Part shown: piece after piece, positions 7,586 through 17,323 of the stretch
Layout: each line of letters opens with the position of its first letter
How positions within the stretch are numbered: the first letter of the stretch is position 1
DNA from: Pseudomonas sp. UBA4617
GTDB lineage: Bacteria; Pseudomonadota; Gammaproteobacteria; Pseudomonadales; Pseudomonadaceae
Assembly: GCF_002386445.1 (NCBI RefSeq)
Contig: NZ_DGIR01000035.1
Location: 106,640 to 170,639 of the forward strand
Direction: 5' to 3'
Length of the DNA stretch: 64,000 nucleotides
Notes under the pieces: generated by a model
The model's input: only the letters and a program-made list of their open reading frames with translations
Database searches by the model: none
Told to the model about the DNA's origin: nothing
Made by a program: the position numbers and the translations under genes

Positions 7586-10500
7586 GCAGGGCGCGCAAGG
7601 CCGCCGGCTTGACCGGCTTGGCCAGGTAGTCCAGGCCCGAAGCATGCACCATCGCGAGGGTTTCCTTGCTGCCGTCGGCGCTGATCACCACGCCCGGCAC
7701 CGGCTCGCCAAGGCGCGCGCGTAGCCAGCCCATCAGCCCGATACCGGTCTCGCCGTCGTCCAGGTGGTAGTCCACCAGCGCCAGGTGCGGGCGCATGCCC
7801 TTGGCCAGCAGGGCTTCGCATTCGGCCTGGTTGCGCGCGGTCCACACCTGGCACCCCCAACGGCTGAGCAGGCTGTTCATGCCGATCAGGATGCTGTCTT
7901 CGTTGTCCACGCACAGCACCTGCAGCCCCGCCAGTGGCTGACCGGCCTGTTCCACCGGGGTGCTGGCCGCCGGCGCCGCCTGACGGGCAATCGGTACGCT
8001 GACGCGGAACACCGTACCCTGGCCCGGCCACGAGCGTACTTCCAGCCTGTGGCCCAGCACCCGACACAGCCCGTCGGCGATCGCCAGGCCAAGGCCCAGG
8101 CCTTTCTCGGCTCGGGTCTGGTGGCTGTCCAGGCGCTTGAACTCCTGGAAGATCACCTGCAGCTTGTCGTCAGCGATGCCTGGGCCACGGTCCCACACTT
8201 CCAGCCACAGCCGTTCGCCCTGGCGTCGTACCCCCAGCAGGATCGGGCTCTTGCCATAACGCAGGGCGTTGGTCAGGAAGTTCTGCAGCACCCGGCGCAG
8301 CAGCTTCATGTCGCTCTCCACCCGCAGGCGACTGCCGCGCAGGCGGAATTCCAGGCCTTTTTCGGCGGCCAGCAGCTTGAACTCGGCGCCCAGGGTGTCG
8401 AACAGTTCGTTGAGGGCGAAGGGCTTGGGGTCCGGGGTGATCTTGCCGTTTTCCAGGCGCGAGATGTCCAGCAGGTCGCTGATCAACTCTTCGGCCGAGC
8501 GCAGCGAGCTGTCCATATGCTGCACCAGTTGCCGGGCCTCTTCGTTCATGCCTTCGGCCTGCTGCGACAGGGCCGCGGAGAACAGCCGCGCCGCGTTCAG
8601 CGGTTGCATCAGGTCATGGCTGACCGCGGCCAGGAAGCGGGTCTTCGACTGGCTCACGGCTTCGGCATGGCTCTTGGCTTCGGACAATGCCTGGTTGAGT
8701 TGCGACAGTTCGTGGGTGCGTTCGGCAACCCGTTGCTCCAGGCTTTCGTTGGCGTCACGCAGGGCCTGCTCGGCCTCGCGGAACGGCGTGATGTCGGTGA
8801 AGCTCATGACGAAGCCGCCGCCCGGCATCGGGTTGCCGATCAGCTCGATCACCCGGCCATTGGGGAACAAACGCTCCGAGGAATGCGCGCGGCCCTGACG
8901 CATCCAGTGTAGCCGGCGCGCTACGTGCACTTGCGCTTCGCCCGGGCCGCACAGGCCGCGTTCGGCGTTATAGCGGATGATATCGGCAATCGGCCGGCCT
9001 ACGCTGATCAGCCCGTCGGGGTAGTTGAACAGCTCCAGGTAACGGCGATTCCAGGCCACCAGGTGCAGGTTCTGGTCAACCACGCTGATGCCCTGGTTGA
9101 TGTTCTCGATGGCACCTTGCAGCAGGGCGCGGTTGAACTGCAGCACCTCACTGGCTTCGTCGGCGATGCGCACCACGTCTTCCAGCTGCATGTCGCGGCC
9201 TTCGATGGCGGCCTTGACCACCGCGCGTGTCGATGAGGTGCCGAGCACCCCGGCCAGCAAGCGTTCGGTGTGTTCGATCCAGTCACCGTCGGCGTTCTGG
9301 TTGGGGTTGAAGCCCTTGCCCTGACGGTAGGCGAAGCGGATGAAGCTTTGCCGCGCGCGCTCTTCGCCGACAAAGCGCGAGGCCAGGGTCAGCAGGTCGT
9401 CGATCTGCACCGCCAGCAGCGGCTTGCTGCTGGGGCGGGCACTGGTCTGCTGGCCGATGAAGCGGCCGGCCTGCCAATGCTCGGAAACCCGCGTGCGCGA
9501 CAGCACCGAGACCCAGGCGAAGAGGGTGAAGTTGCCCGCCAGCGACAGCACCACGCCTTGGGTCAGCGGGCTGATCGGCAGGTTCAACGGGTTGCCGTGC
9601 AGCCACGCCAGCCCCGGAAACAGTTGCAGCGACCAACCCACACTGTGCGCGGCAATCGGCAGCACCAGGGTATAGAACCAGAGGAAGATGCCCGCCGCCA
9701 GGCCGGCGAACACGCCGCGGCGGTTGGCCTGCTTCCAGTACAGTGCGCCGAGCATGGCCGGGGTCAACTGGGTCACGGCGGCGAAGGCGATCTGGCCGAT
9801 GGTCGCCAGGCTGGCGGTGGAGCCGAGCAGGCGGTAGCTGACGTAGGCCAGCAGCAGGATCACCACGATGGTCACCCGGCGTACCGACAGCATCCAGTGG
9901 CGGAACGCCTCGAACGGCCGCTCGGCGTTGGTCCGGCGCAGCAGCCAGGGCAGCAGCATGTCGTTGGAAACCATGGTCGACAGCGCCACGGCCTCGACGA
10001 TGACCATGCCGGTAGCCGCCGAGGCGCCGCCGATGAACGCCAGCAGGGCCAGGCTCGGGTGGGCCTCGGCCAGTGGCAGGCTGATGACGAACGAGTCTGA
10101 AATCACCGTGCCCGGCAGCAACATCTGCCCGGCCAGGGCGATGGGCACCACGAACAGCGCGGCCAGCGCCAGGTACATTGGAAACACCCAGCGCGCCAGG
10201 CGCATGTCCTGGGGTTCGATATTCTCCACCACGGTGACGTGGAACTGCCGTGGCAGGCAGATGATTGCCATCATCGCCACGGCGGTCTGTACCACCATCG
10301 ACGGCCAGTTGATGGTTTCTTGCCAGTAGTCCTGCAAATGGACCGACTGGCGCGCCTGGTTGAACAGGTCGTCGAAGCCGTCATACAGGTTGAAGACGAC
10401 GAAGATGCCCACGGCCAGGAAGGCCAGCAGCTTGATCAGCGATTCGAAGGCGATCGCCAGGACCATGCCACGGTGGTGTTCGGTCACGTCCAGGCTGCGG

Positions 10501-11033
10501 GTGCCGAAAACGATGGCGAACAGTGCCAGCACCAGCGACACCACCAGCGCGGTGTCCTGCACACGCGTACCGGTGGCGTCGGCACTGGCGCCGATCAGCA
10601 GGTTGACACCCAGCACGATGCCCTTCAGTTGCAAGGCGATGTAGGGCAGTACGCCGACCAGGCAGATCAATGCCACCACGACTGCCAGGGTCTGCGACTT
10701 GCCGTAGCGTGCGGCGATGAAGTCGGCGATCGAGGTGATGTTCTGCTGTTTGCTTATCAGCACCATCTTCTGCAGCACCCATGGCGCGAAAATCAGCAGC
10801 AGCACCGGGCCCAGGTAGATCGGCAGGAACGCCCAGAGCTGTTCAGCGGCCTGGCCGACCGCGCCGAAGAAGGTCCAGCTGGTGCAGTACACCGCCAGCG
10901 ACAGGCTGTAGACCCAGGCGCGCAGCTTCGGCGGCAACGGCGTGCTGCGGCGGTCGCCGTAGAAGGCGATGGCGAACATGATGGCCATATAGGCCAGGGC
11001 GACCACGGCGATCAGCCCGCTGGACAACGACAT
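7557..11033 (-). CDS. mxtR: MxtR/CrbS-type hybrid: sodium/solute symporter-like sensor kinase with receiver
   Basis: 1158 residues with the architecture of MxtR/CrbS. Residues about 1-500 form an SSS-family transporter-like domain with some 13 membrane helices (for example QNITSIADFIAARYGKSQ). A PAS domain lies at about 640-740 (SVVDQNLHLVAWNRRYLELF). The histidine kinase has its phospho-acceptor His near 804 in FLAAVSHDLMQPLN, followed by an HATPase domain with GLGLGLAI. The C-terminal receiver has its Asp near 1088 in ALVDYHLDDG. In Pseudomonas and Vibrio this kinase, with the LuxR-type regulator ErdR/CrbR, controls acetyl-CoA synthetase and acetate use. The partner regulator is not in this window. 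The 3' end overlaps rmuC by 29 nt. Confidence 0.92.
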   Translation of the reverse strand: MSLSSGLIAVVALAYMAIMFAIAFYGDRRSTPLPPKLRAWVYSLSLAVYCTSWTFFGAVGQAAEQLWAFLPIYLGPVLLLIFAPWVLQKMVLISKQQNITSIADFIAARYGKSQTLAVVVALICLVGVLPYIALQLKGIVLGVNLLIGASADATGTRVQDTALVVSLVLALFAIVFGTRSLDVTEHHRGMVLAIAFESLIKLLAFLAVGIFVVFNLYDGFDDLFNQARQSVHLQDYWQETINWPSMVVQTAVAMMAIICLPRQFHVTVVENIEPQDMRLARWVFPMYLALAALFVVPIALAGQMLLPGTVISDSFVISLPLAEAHPSLALLAFIGGASAATGMVIVEAVALSTMVSNDMLLPWLLRRTNAERPFEAFRHWMLSVRRVTIVVILLLAYVSYRLLGSTASLATIGQIAFAAVTQLTPAMLGALYWKQANRRGVFAGLAAGIFLWFYTLVLPIAAHSVGWSLQLFPGLAWLHGNPLNLPISPLTQGVVLSLAGNFTLFAWVSVLSRTRVSEHWQAGRFIGQQTSARPSSKPLLAVQIDDLLTLASRFVGEERARQSFIRFAYRQGKGFNPNQNADGDWIEHTERLLAGVLGTSSTRAVVKAAIEGRDMQLEDVVRIADEASEVLQFNRALLQGAIENINQGISVVDQNLHLVAWNRRYLELFNYPDGLISVGRPIADIIRYNAERGLCGPGEAQVHVARRLHWMRQGRAHSSERLFPNGRVIELIGNPMPGGGFVMSFTDITPFREAEQALRDANESLEQRVAERTHELSQLNQALSEAKSHAEAVSQSKTRFLAAVSHDLMQPLNAARLFSAALSQQAEGMNEEARQLVQHMDSSLRSAEELISDLLDISRLENGKITPDPKPFALNELFDTLGAEFKLLAAEKGLEFRLRGSRLRVESDMKLLRRVLQNFLTNALRYGKSPILLGVRRQGERLWLEVWDRGPGIADDKLQVIFQEFKRLDSHQTRAEKGLGLGLAIADGLCRVLGHRLEVRSWPGQGTVFRVSVPIARQAAPAASTPVEQAGQPLAGLQVLCVDNEDSILIGMNSLLSRWGCQVWTARNQAECEALLAKGMRPHLALVDYHLDDGETGIGLMGWLRARLGEPVPGVVISADGSKETLAMVHASGLDYLAKPVKPAALRALLNRHLSLVQ

Positions 11034-11146
11034 GAAGACTCCGAAGCAAAAAAGATAACGCGGTCCCGATCAATCAGTCTGGCACGCAGGTGCCGCTTCG
11101 TCAGCGCAGACCATGGTCGCAGTGGCAGGTGGTCGCAGGGTGCATT

Positions 11147-12325
11147 TCAACCTGTGTGAGTACCCAGCCAATAGAACACCCCTGCCAGTATCACCGACAA
11201 CACCAGCAGGTAGAAGATCGCCCCGGGCCACAGATGCACCAGGGCAAATCCCACCATCACCGGCCCCAGCGCCGCGCCCAGGTTGGATAGGTTCTGCGCA
11301 CCGTAATACACCCCGCGCAAGTGTTCCGGTGCAATCAGGTCGATGAACATGTACTCGGCGGGGATGACGATGATTTCGCCCAGGGTGAACACCAGCATCG
11401 CCAGGCACCACATCAGCGTCGACCCGGCCAGGGCAAAGCCCAGCAGCCCGGCGATGAACAGGCTCATCCCGGTCAGCAGCCAGGGCATCAGGCGCTGGCG
11501 GCTGATACGTCGGCCGATCAGGTACTGCAAGGCAATCACCGTCACTGCGTTGGTGGTCACCAGATAACCGACCAGGCGTGCTGCCTCGCTCGGGCTGCTG
11601 GTCACCACCAGGTACTGCGACAGGTAGGCGGTGAACTGGCCGAACACTACCGCGCTCAATACCCCGCCGAGGGTGAAGCACACCAGCCGACGGTCAGCGG
11701 CCAACCCTAGCGCCACCTGACCAAAGCCGGCACCGGGTTTGCTCGGCGCGCGGGCCTGCAGGCCGCGGTCGCCAAGGCGCCAGTAGGCCAGGCTCATGGC
11801 CAGGCCAAGCAGGGCAGAAACGATGAACGGCAGGTGGTTGTCCAGCTCCAGCATGGCCACGCCCAGCAGCGGCCCGGCGGCATAGCCGACGTTGCTGAGG
11901 GTGTATTTGATGGCGAACACCTCGGCCCGCTCTTGCACTGGCAGCAACGCGCAGAAGCCCGCCTTGGCGGCGATGTCGACCACTGCCAGGGCCAGGTTGA
12001 TCAGCACCAGGCAGATGAAGAAGAGCATCGCTGCGCGGCTGGCAACGGCACCCACGAATGCCAGCGCGAACAGCAGCGAGCACGCGCTGACCAGCGTGTG
12101 GTTGCGCAAGGTATCGACCAGGTGGCCGCCATACAGGCTCAACAGCGAGGCGACAATCAGCGCACCGCCTATCAGCAGGCCGATCTGGCTGATCGGCAGC
12201 TGGAAGTTATCGGCCAGATACACCACCAGGTAGGGCAGGGTAAGGGCGCGGGCGACGGTGAGCGTGAAGGTAGTGAGCAGCAGAAGGCGAACGGTGTGCG
12301 GGTAGCGTTTGATGGCGGCGAGCAT
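11147..12325 (-). CDS. MFS transporter (MdtH-like)
   Basis: 392 residues and 12 predicted membrane helices. The start at 12325 was chosen because AGGAC lies 8 nt upstream. A longer frame from 12394 would add 23 residues without hydrophobic character. The sequence begins MLAAIKRYPHTVRLLLLTTF, followed by ARALTLPYLVVYLADNF and the loop GGHLVDTLRNH at the position of the MFS A-motif. The pattern fits the MdtH/drug-exporter group, but the substrate is unknown. The gene lies alone between mxtR and a decayed beta-glucosidase gene, all on the minus strand. Confidence 0.85.
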   Translation of the reverse strand: MLAAIKRYPHTVRLLLLTTFTLTVARALTLPYLVVYLADNFQLPISQIGLLIGGALIVASLLSLYGGHLVDTLRNHTLVSACSLLFALAFVGAVASRAAMLFFICLVLINLALAVVDIAAKAGFCALLPVQERAEVFAIKYTLSNVGYAAGPLLGVAMLELDNHLPFIVSALLGLAMSLAYWRLGDRGLQARAPSKPGAGFGQVALGLAADRRLVCFTLGGVLSAVVFGQFTAYLSQYLVVTSSPSEAARLVGYLVTTNAVTVIALQYLIGRRISRQRLMPWLLTGMSLFIAGLLGFALAGSTLMWCLAMLVFTLGEIIVIPAEYMFIDLIAPEHLRGVYYGAQNLSNLGAALGPVMVGFALVHLWPGAIFYLLVLSVILAGVFYWLGTHTG

Positions 12326-12442
12326 TGCCACGTCCTTGTTGTGCTGGTTTGCCGGGCTCAAGCATATGCCAACAGTGGCCCGCTGCGCAGGCAATTCGCG
12401 GACGTGCCCGCGAAGGATGTCGGAACAGGCGATCGCTGAGTC

Positions 12443-14733
12443 TCAGGGCACCAATTCAAAGCTGGCTGTCTGTACTGTTTGCGAGTCCAGACCGACCATT
12501 ACGTCGAATCTGCCGGGTTCGCCAGCGCAGGTTGCGGTCGACGAAGCTGAGCGCGGAAGGGGGCAGATGAAGGTTTACCTCTCGCACCTGTCCAGGTGCC
12601 AGCCACAGTTTTTCGAAGCCCTTCAGTTCCTTCACCGGCCGGCTTATCGAGGCGCTCCGGTCACGGAGGTACAGTTGCACGACCGTTTCCCCTGCGCGCA
12701 AACCGTCGTTGCGGACAGTCACTTGCACCTGAAGGGCTTGTCCGGAGAGCAAGCGAGTGCTCGACAAGCGCGGCGAAGAAACGCTGAAGTGGGTGTAACT
12801 CAGGCCGTAGCCGAAGGGGTAGAGCGGCGTATCGTCGATGTCGTAATAGCGTGAGCGGTAGGCTGATGGCCTGGCCGGATCGAACGGCCTGCCTGTGTTG
12901 AGGTGGTTATAGTAAAGAGGGATCTGGCCCACGCTGCGTGGGAACGTGACAGGTAGTTTGCCTGACGGGTTGTACTCGCCAAAGAGTACGTCGGCGATGG
13001 CGTTGCCACCTTCGCTGCCACTGAACCAGGTTTCCAGTACAGCATCGGCCCATTGGCTTTCCTCGTTGATGGTCAGTGGCCGGCCATTCATCAGCACCAA
13101 TTTCAGCGGTTTGCCGGTCGCCTTCAATGCTCGCAGCAGAGCCCGTTGCTGCCCAGGCAGGTTCAGGTCGGTTCTGCTGGCGCCCTCATGAGACATGCCG
13201 CGCGCCTCACCCAGTGCCGCCACCACCACATCGGCCTGACGAGCCGTGGCCACGGCCTCGGCAATCATGGTTTCAGCGGGACGTGAGTCGAAGCTGACCT
13301 GGTTGTCTGCAAGCAGGATGAAAGCCTGCGGGTTGTCACTGATGTTTGCCCCCCTTTGCATACAGCAGGCGTGCGCCGGGGGACTGGGCACCTTGTAACC
13401 CTTGGCGCAGTGTCACGGCCTGCTCGGGTTGGCCATTGGCGTGCCAACTGCCTAGGATATCCACGGCATTGTCGGCGAGGGGGCCGATCAGGGCGATGGT
13501 TGCTTGCCGGCTCAAAGGGAGCACCTGGTGACTGTTTTTCAGCAGTACCAGCGAACGGCGTGCCATATCTCTGGCCTGGGCACGGTGCAGTGTTTGTTCG
13601 GCGTTGTCCGGGGTAGCCCGCAGACGGCGATAAGGGTCATCGAACAGGCCGAGTTCGTATTTGGTGGCCAGCACCTGGCGAACGGCGTTGTCGAGGTGTT
13701 GCTCAGGCACCTTTCCTTGCATGACCAGGTCCGGCAGGTCGTGGACGAAGTAGCGGTCGCTCATGCTCATCTGCGTGCCGGCCATGAGTGCAGCCTGTGC
13801 GGCTTGCCTGCCGTTTTCGGCCACACCATGGGCGATCAGTTCCTCGACGGCGCCATGGTCACTGATAACCAGGCCGTTGAACTGCCATTGCTGGCGTAGT
13901 GTGTCCTGCAACAGCCAGGCGCTGGCGGTGGCTGGAACACCGTTCAGGGTGGTCAGCGTGGTCATCACCGCACCTGCCCCGGCATCCAGCGCTGCCTTGA
14001 ACGGCGGAAGGTAGTCTTGTACAAGGCGCCGTTCACTGATGTCCGTGGTGTTGTAGTCCCGGCCGCCTTCCACCGCGCCGTAGCCGGCAAAGTGCTTGAC
14101 GCAGGTCATCAGGCTATCCGCCGCGCCCAAGGCCGGCCCCTGCAGTGCAGGTATCACCGTCCTGGCGATACTTGTCACGAGGTAGGTGTCTTCGCCATAG
14201 CCTTCAGACATCCTGCCCCAGCGCGGATCGCGGCTGAGGTCCAGCACTGGGGCGAAGGTCATGTCCAGGCCGTCAGCGGTGGCTTCGCGTGCGGCGGAAC
14301 GCGCATTCTTGGCAATCGCCTGCAAGTCCCAGCTGGCGGCCTGCCCCAGGTTGATGGGGAATATCGTTCGCCGGCCGTGCACCACATCCCCTGCGAAAAA
14401 CAGTGGGATGTGCAGTCGGCTGCGCTGAACCGCGGCATCCTGCAGTTCACGCAATGCTGCCGGGTCTGCTTGCGCCGCTGTGAACATGGCACCGACTTGG
14501 CCATTGGCAATGCTGGTGAGCATGGCCTGCGGGGGCGGGCCTGCGTCTGCATACACCATGCGTAACTGGCCGACCTTTTCGTGCAGGGTCATCTGCGTCA
14601 GCAGTTGATCGATAAAGCGGTCCTTGCCTGTCTGCGTGCCGCTGGCAGGGACGTCGGCAGCCATCGCGCATGCAGCCAGTGCTGGCATGAGCCTCGTCAT
14701 GACCCAATTCAGGCGGGCGAGCAGCGGTTCCAT
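12443..14733 (-). pseudogene. bglX: Periplasmic beta-glucosidase (GH3, BglX-like), two frameshifts
   Basis: Two overlapping minus-strand frames together cover a complete GH3 beta-glucosidase. The first (to 13336) holds the TIM-barrel domain with the nucleophile motif VISDHGA, the conserved KHFAGYGAVEGG and the substrate motif SRDPRWGRMSEGYGEDTY. It breaks after LLYAKGG in a run of six G (plus strand C-run 13349-13354). Removing one base gives AKGANISDNPQ, matching BglX. The second frame then runs through SRTDLNLPGQQR, LMNGRPL and PFGYGLSYTHFSV. It breaks again near 12515-12523, after NLRWR. Shifting frame there restores PGRFDVMVGLDSQTVQTASF and a stop at 12443. The start is uncertain (14733 or 14700); a signal-peptide-like stretch (MTRLMPALAACAMA) begins at 14700. 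Confidence 0.85.
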
Positions 14734-14891
14734 CCGATCGATTCGCGGCTGATAAAAGCCGACAATGGCGCCTGGACGCTGCAACGCGCTACTGGTAGTT
14801 CTATCAGTTGACGTCGACGATGTGGCTTGGCATGGCCCGAGCGCATTCTAATAAGACAACTGCCATCCATGGCTGACCAGGACCAAGGACG

Positions 14892-16769
14892 ATGAGTCAT
14901 TCCTCGCAATTCACCTTGCTCGGCAAGCGGCGTTTCCTGCCGTTTTTCATCACCCAGTCGCTGGGTGCGTTCAACGACAACCTGTTCAAGCAGTCGCTGA
15001 TCCTGGCGATCCTGTTCAAGCTCAGCCTGGGCGACGGTGACCGTTCGATATGGGTCAACCTGTGCGCCTTGTTGTTCATCCTGCCGTTCTTCCTGTTCTC
15101 GGCGTTGGGCGGGCAGTTTGGCGAGAAGTTCGCCAAGGATGCGTTGATCCGGGCAATCAAGCTGGCCGAGATCGCGATCATGGCGGTCGGCGCGCTCGGC
15201 TTCGTCACCAACCACCTGGTGCTGATGCTGGTGGCGCTGTTCGGCATGGGCACGCATTCGGCGCTGTTCGGCCCGGTGAAGTACTCGATCCTGCCGCAGG
15301 CGCTACGCGAAGAAGAACTGGTCGGCGGCAACGGGCTGGTGGAGACCGGCACCTTCCTGGCCATCCTCGCTGGCACCATCGGCGCCGGAGTGATGATGTC
15401 GGCCGACAGCTATGCCACGGTGGTGGCCGGCGGCGTGGTCGGCACGGCGGTGCTGGGCTACCTGGCCAGCCGCTGGATTCCGCGCGCCGCCGCCGCGTCG
15501 CCGCAAATGCCACTGGACTGGAACATCTTCAGGCAGTCCTGGGCGATCCTGCGCATGGGCCTGGGGCAGCCGCCGGCGGTGTCGCGTTCGATCGTCGGCA
15601 ACTCGTGGTTCTGGTTCGTCGGGGCCATCTACCTCACGCAGATCCCGGCCTATGCCAAGGACTGGCTGCACGGTGACGGTACGGTGGTGACCTTGGTATT
15701 GACCCTGTTCTCGGTCGGTATCGCCCTGGGCTCGCTGCTGTGTGAGCGGCTGAGCGGGCGCAAGGTGGAAATCGGCCTGGTGCCGTTCGGCTCGTTCGGC
15801 CTGAGCCTGTTTGGCCTGCTGTGGTGGTGGCACTCCGGCGATGTGCCGGCTGCCGCCGCCGCGCACGACTGGCTGGCGCTGCTGGGCATGGGCCAGGCCT
15901 GGTGGATCCTGCTGTCGATCGTCGGCCTTGGCGTGTTCGGTGGCTTCTATATCGTGCCGCTGTATGCGCTGATCCAGGCCCGCACTGCCGAAGACCAGCG
16001 CGCCCGGGTGATCGCCGCCAACAATATTCTCAATGCCTTGTTCATGGTGGTGTCGGCGCTGCTCACCATGGTTCTGCTGGGCCTGGCCAAGTTGACCATC
16101 CCGCAGCTGTTCCTGGTGGTATCGCTGCTCAATATCGTGGTGAACCTGTATATCTTCAGGATCGTGCCCGAGTTCACCATGCGCTTCCTGATCTGGCTGC
16201 TCAGCCATTCGATGTACCGCGTGCAGCACCGCGACCTCGAGCGCATTCCCGAGCAAGGCGCGGCATTGCTGGTGTGCAACCACGTGTCGTTCGTCGACGC
16301 GCTGCTGCTCGGTGGGGCGATCCGCCGGCCGATCCGTTTTGTCATGTATTACAAGATCTACAACCTGCCGGTGCTCAATTTCGTGTTCCGCACTGCGGGT
16401 GCGATTCCGATTGCCGGGCGCAATGAAGACCTGGCCACCTACGAGCGCGCTTTCACCCGGATTGCCGGGTACCTGGCTGATGGCGAACTGGTGTGCATCT
16501 TCCCGGAGGGCAAGCTGACCGGCGATGGTGAAATCGATGTGTTCAAGGGCGGCGTCAACCGCATCCTCGCGGAAACCCCGGTGCCGGTGATTCCGCTGGC
16601 CTTGCAGGGGCTGTGGGGCAGTTTCTTCAGCCGTGACCCGGCCAAAGGCTTTTTCAAGCGCCTGTGGTCACGGGTAACCATCGTGGCAGGCGCCGCCATC
16701 CCGGTGGAGGCCGCACAGCCGGAAGCGTTGCGCGAGCAGGTGAGCCGCCTGCGCGGCGACCTGCGCTAG
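14892..16769 (+). CDS. Fused MFS (LplT-like) and PlsC acyltransferase
   Basis: 625 residues. Residues about 1-415 form a 12-helix major facilitator like the lysophospholipid flippase LplT (GAFNDNLFKQSLILAILFK near the start). Residues about 430-620 are a PlsC-type 1-acylglycerol-3-phosphate acyltransferase domain with the HX4D motif in NHVSFVDALLLGG (near 462) and the glycerophosphate motif FPEGKLTGDGE (near 536). In other bacteria LplT-Aas fusions also carry an acyl-ACP synthetase domain, which is absent here. The likely role is to import lysophospholipid or acyl acceptors across the inner membrane and reacylate them. It converges on the gdx gene with 9 nt between stops. Confidence 0.9.
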   Translation: MSHSSQFTLLGKRRFLPFFITQSLGAFNDNLFKQSLILAILFKLSLGDGDRSIWVNLCALLFILPFFLFSALGGQFGEKFAKDALIRAIKLAEIAIMAVGALGFVTNHLVLMLVALFGMGTHSALFGPVKYSILPQALREEELVGGNGLVETGTFLAILAGTIGAGVMMSADSYATVVAGGVVGTAVLGYLASRWIPRAAAASPQMPLDWNIFRQSWAILRMGLGQPPAVSRSIVGNSWFWFVGAIYLTQIPAYAKDWLHGDGTVVTLVLTLFSVGIALGSLLCERLSGRKVEIGLVPFGSFGLSLFGLLWWWHSGDVPAAAAAHDWLALLGMGQAWWILLSIVGLGVFGGFYIVPLYALIQARTAEDQRARVIAANNILNALFMVVSALLTMVLLGLAKLTIPQLFLVVSLLNIVVNLYIFRIVPEFTMRFLIWLLSHSMYRVQHRDLERIPEQGAALLVCNHVSFVDALLLGGAIRRPIRFVMYYKIYNLPVLNFVFRTAGAIPIAGRNEDLATYERAFTRIAGYLADGELVCIFPEGKLTGDGEIDVFKGGVNRILAETPVPVIPLALQGLWGSFFSRDPAKGFFKRLWSRVTIVAGAAIPVEAAQPEALREQVSRLRGDLR

Positions 16770-16778
16770 GGAAAAACG

Positions 16779-17096
16779 TTAGCTGGCGCTGACCTTCAGG
16801 CCGACCAGGCCGGTAACGATCAGCGCCACGCTTACCAGGCGGACCAAAGCCATGGATTCGCCGAACAGGATGATGCCGGCGATTACCGTGCCAACGGCGC
16901 CGACCCCGGTCCAGATGGCGTAGGCGGTGCCCAGCGGCAGCTCTTTCATGGCCAGGCCCAGCAGGCCCAGGCTGATGGCCATGGCGGCGACGGTCAGTGC
17001 GGTGGGCAGCGGCTTGCTGAAGCCGTCGGTGTATTTCAGGCCGACGGCCCAACCGACCTCGAACAGGCCGGCGAAGAACAGGATGATCCAGGACAT
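16779..17096 (-). CDS. gdx: SMR-family guanidinium exporter (Gdx/SugE)
   Basis: 105 residues with four membrane helices and the signature of the SugE/Gdx branch: MSWIILFFAGLFEVGWAVGL, with the essential Glu at about residue 13 (LFEVGW). The start at 17096 is preceded by GGAG at 7-nt spacing. An upstream in-frame ATG at 17117 would lie between the riboswitch and this site. Gdx proteins exchange guanidinium ion for protons as antiparallel dimers. The guanidine-II riboswitch immediately upstream supports this substrate rather than general drug export. Confidence 0.92.
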   Translation of the reverse strand: MSWIILFFAGLFEVGWAVGLKYTDGFSKPLPTALTVAAMAISLGLLGLAMKELPLGTAYAIWTGVGAVGTVIAGIILFGESMALVRLVSVALIVTGLVGLKVSAS

Positions 17097-17122
17097 GGTG
17101 GGTCTCCATCGTTGCAAATGAT

Positions 17123-17171
17123 GGGGCCGTCCCCGGAATGGTCACGCGCTGCGTCGTGAGGTCGTCCTCAC
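17123..17171 (-). promoter_or_regulatory. Guanidine-II (mini-ykkC) riboswitch
   Basis: Read on the minus strand, two hairpins have the diagnostic ACGR tetraloops. The first is GTGAGG-ACGA-CCTCAC (17171 to 17156). After a 21-nt linker comes GGGG-ACGG-CCCC (17134 to 17123). They lie 26 nt before the gdx start codon. Two short hairpins with ACGR loops ahead of an SMR gene is the definition of the mini-ykkC motif, which senses free guanidine. The ribosome site GGAG lies just downstream. Confidence 0.88.
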
Positions 17172-17220
17172 CGTGGGCACCATGGTGCACATATGCGGCC
17201 CACTGGGCAAGCCTGTGCGG

Positions 17221-17311
17221 CCTCCGCGGGTAAACCCGCTCCCACAGGGATCTCCACAATTTTCAGACCTGTGCAGTACCTGTGGGAGCGGGTTTACCCG
17301 CGAAAGGGCCC
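17221..17311. repeat. Inverted pair of REP elements
   Basis: The first copy (17221-17249) contains GCGGGTAAACCCGC followed by TCCCACAGG. The second (17280-17311) is the same sequence in reverse complement. Together they could form a large hairpin between the gdx leader and the BASS gene. Confidence 0.85.
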
Positions 17312-17323
17312 GTACAGGCAACA

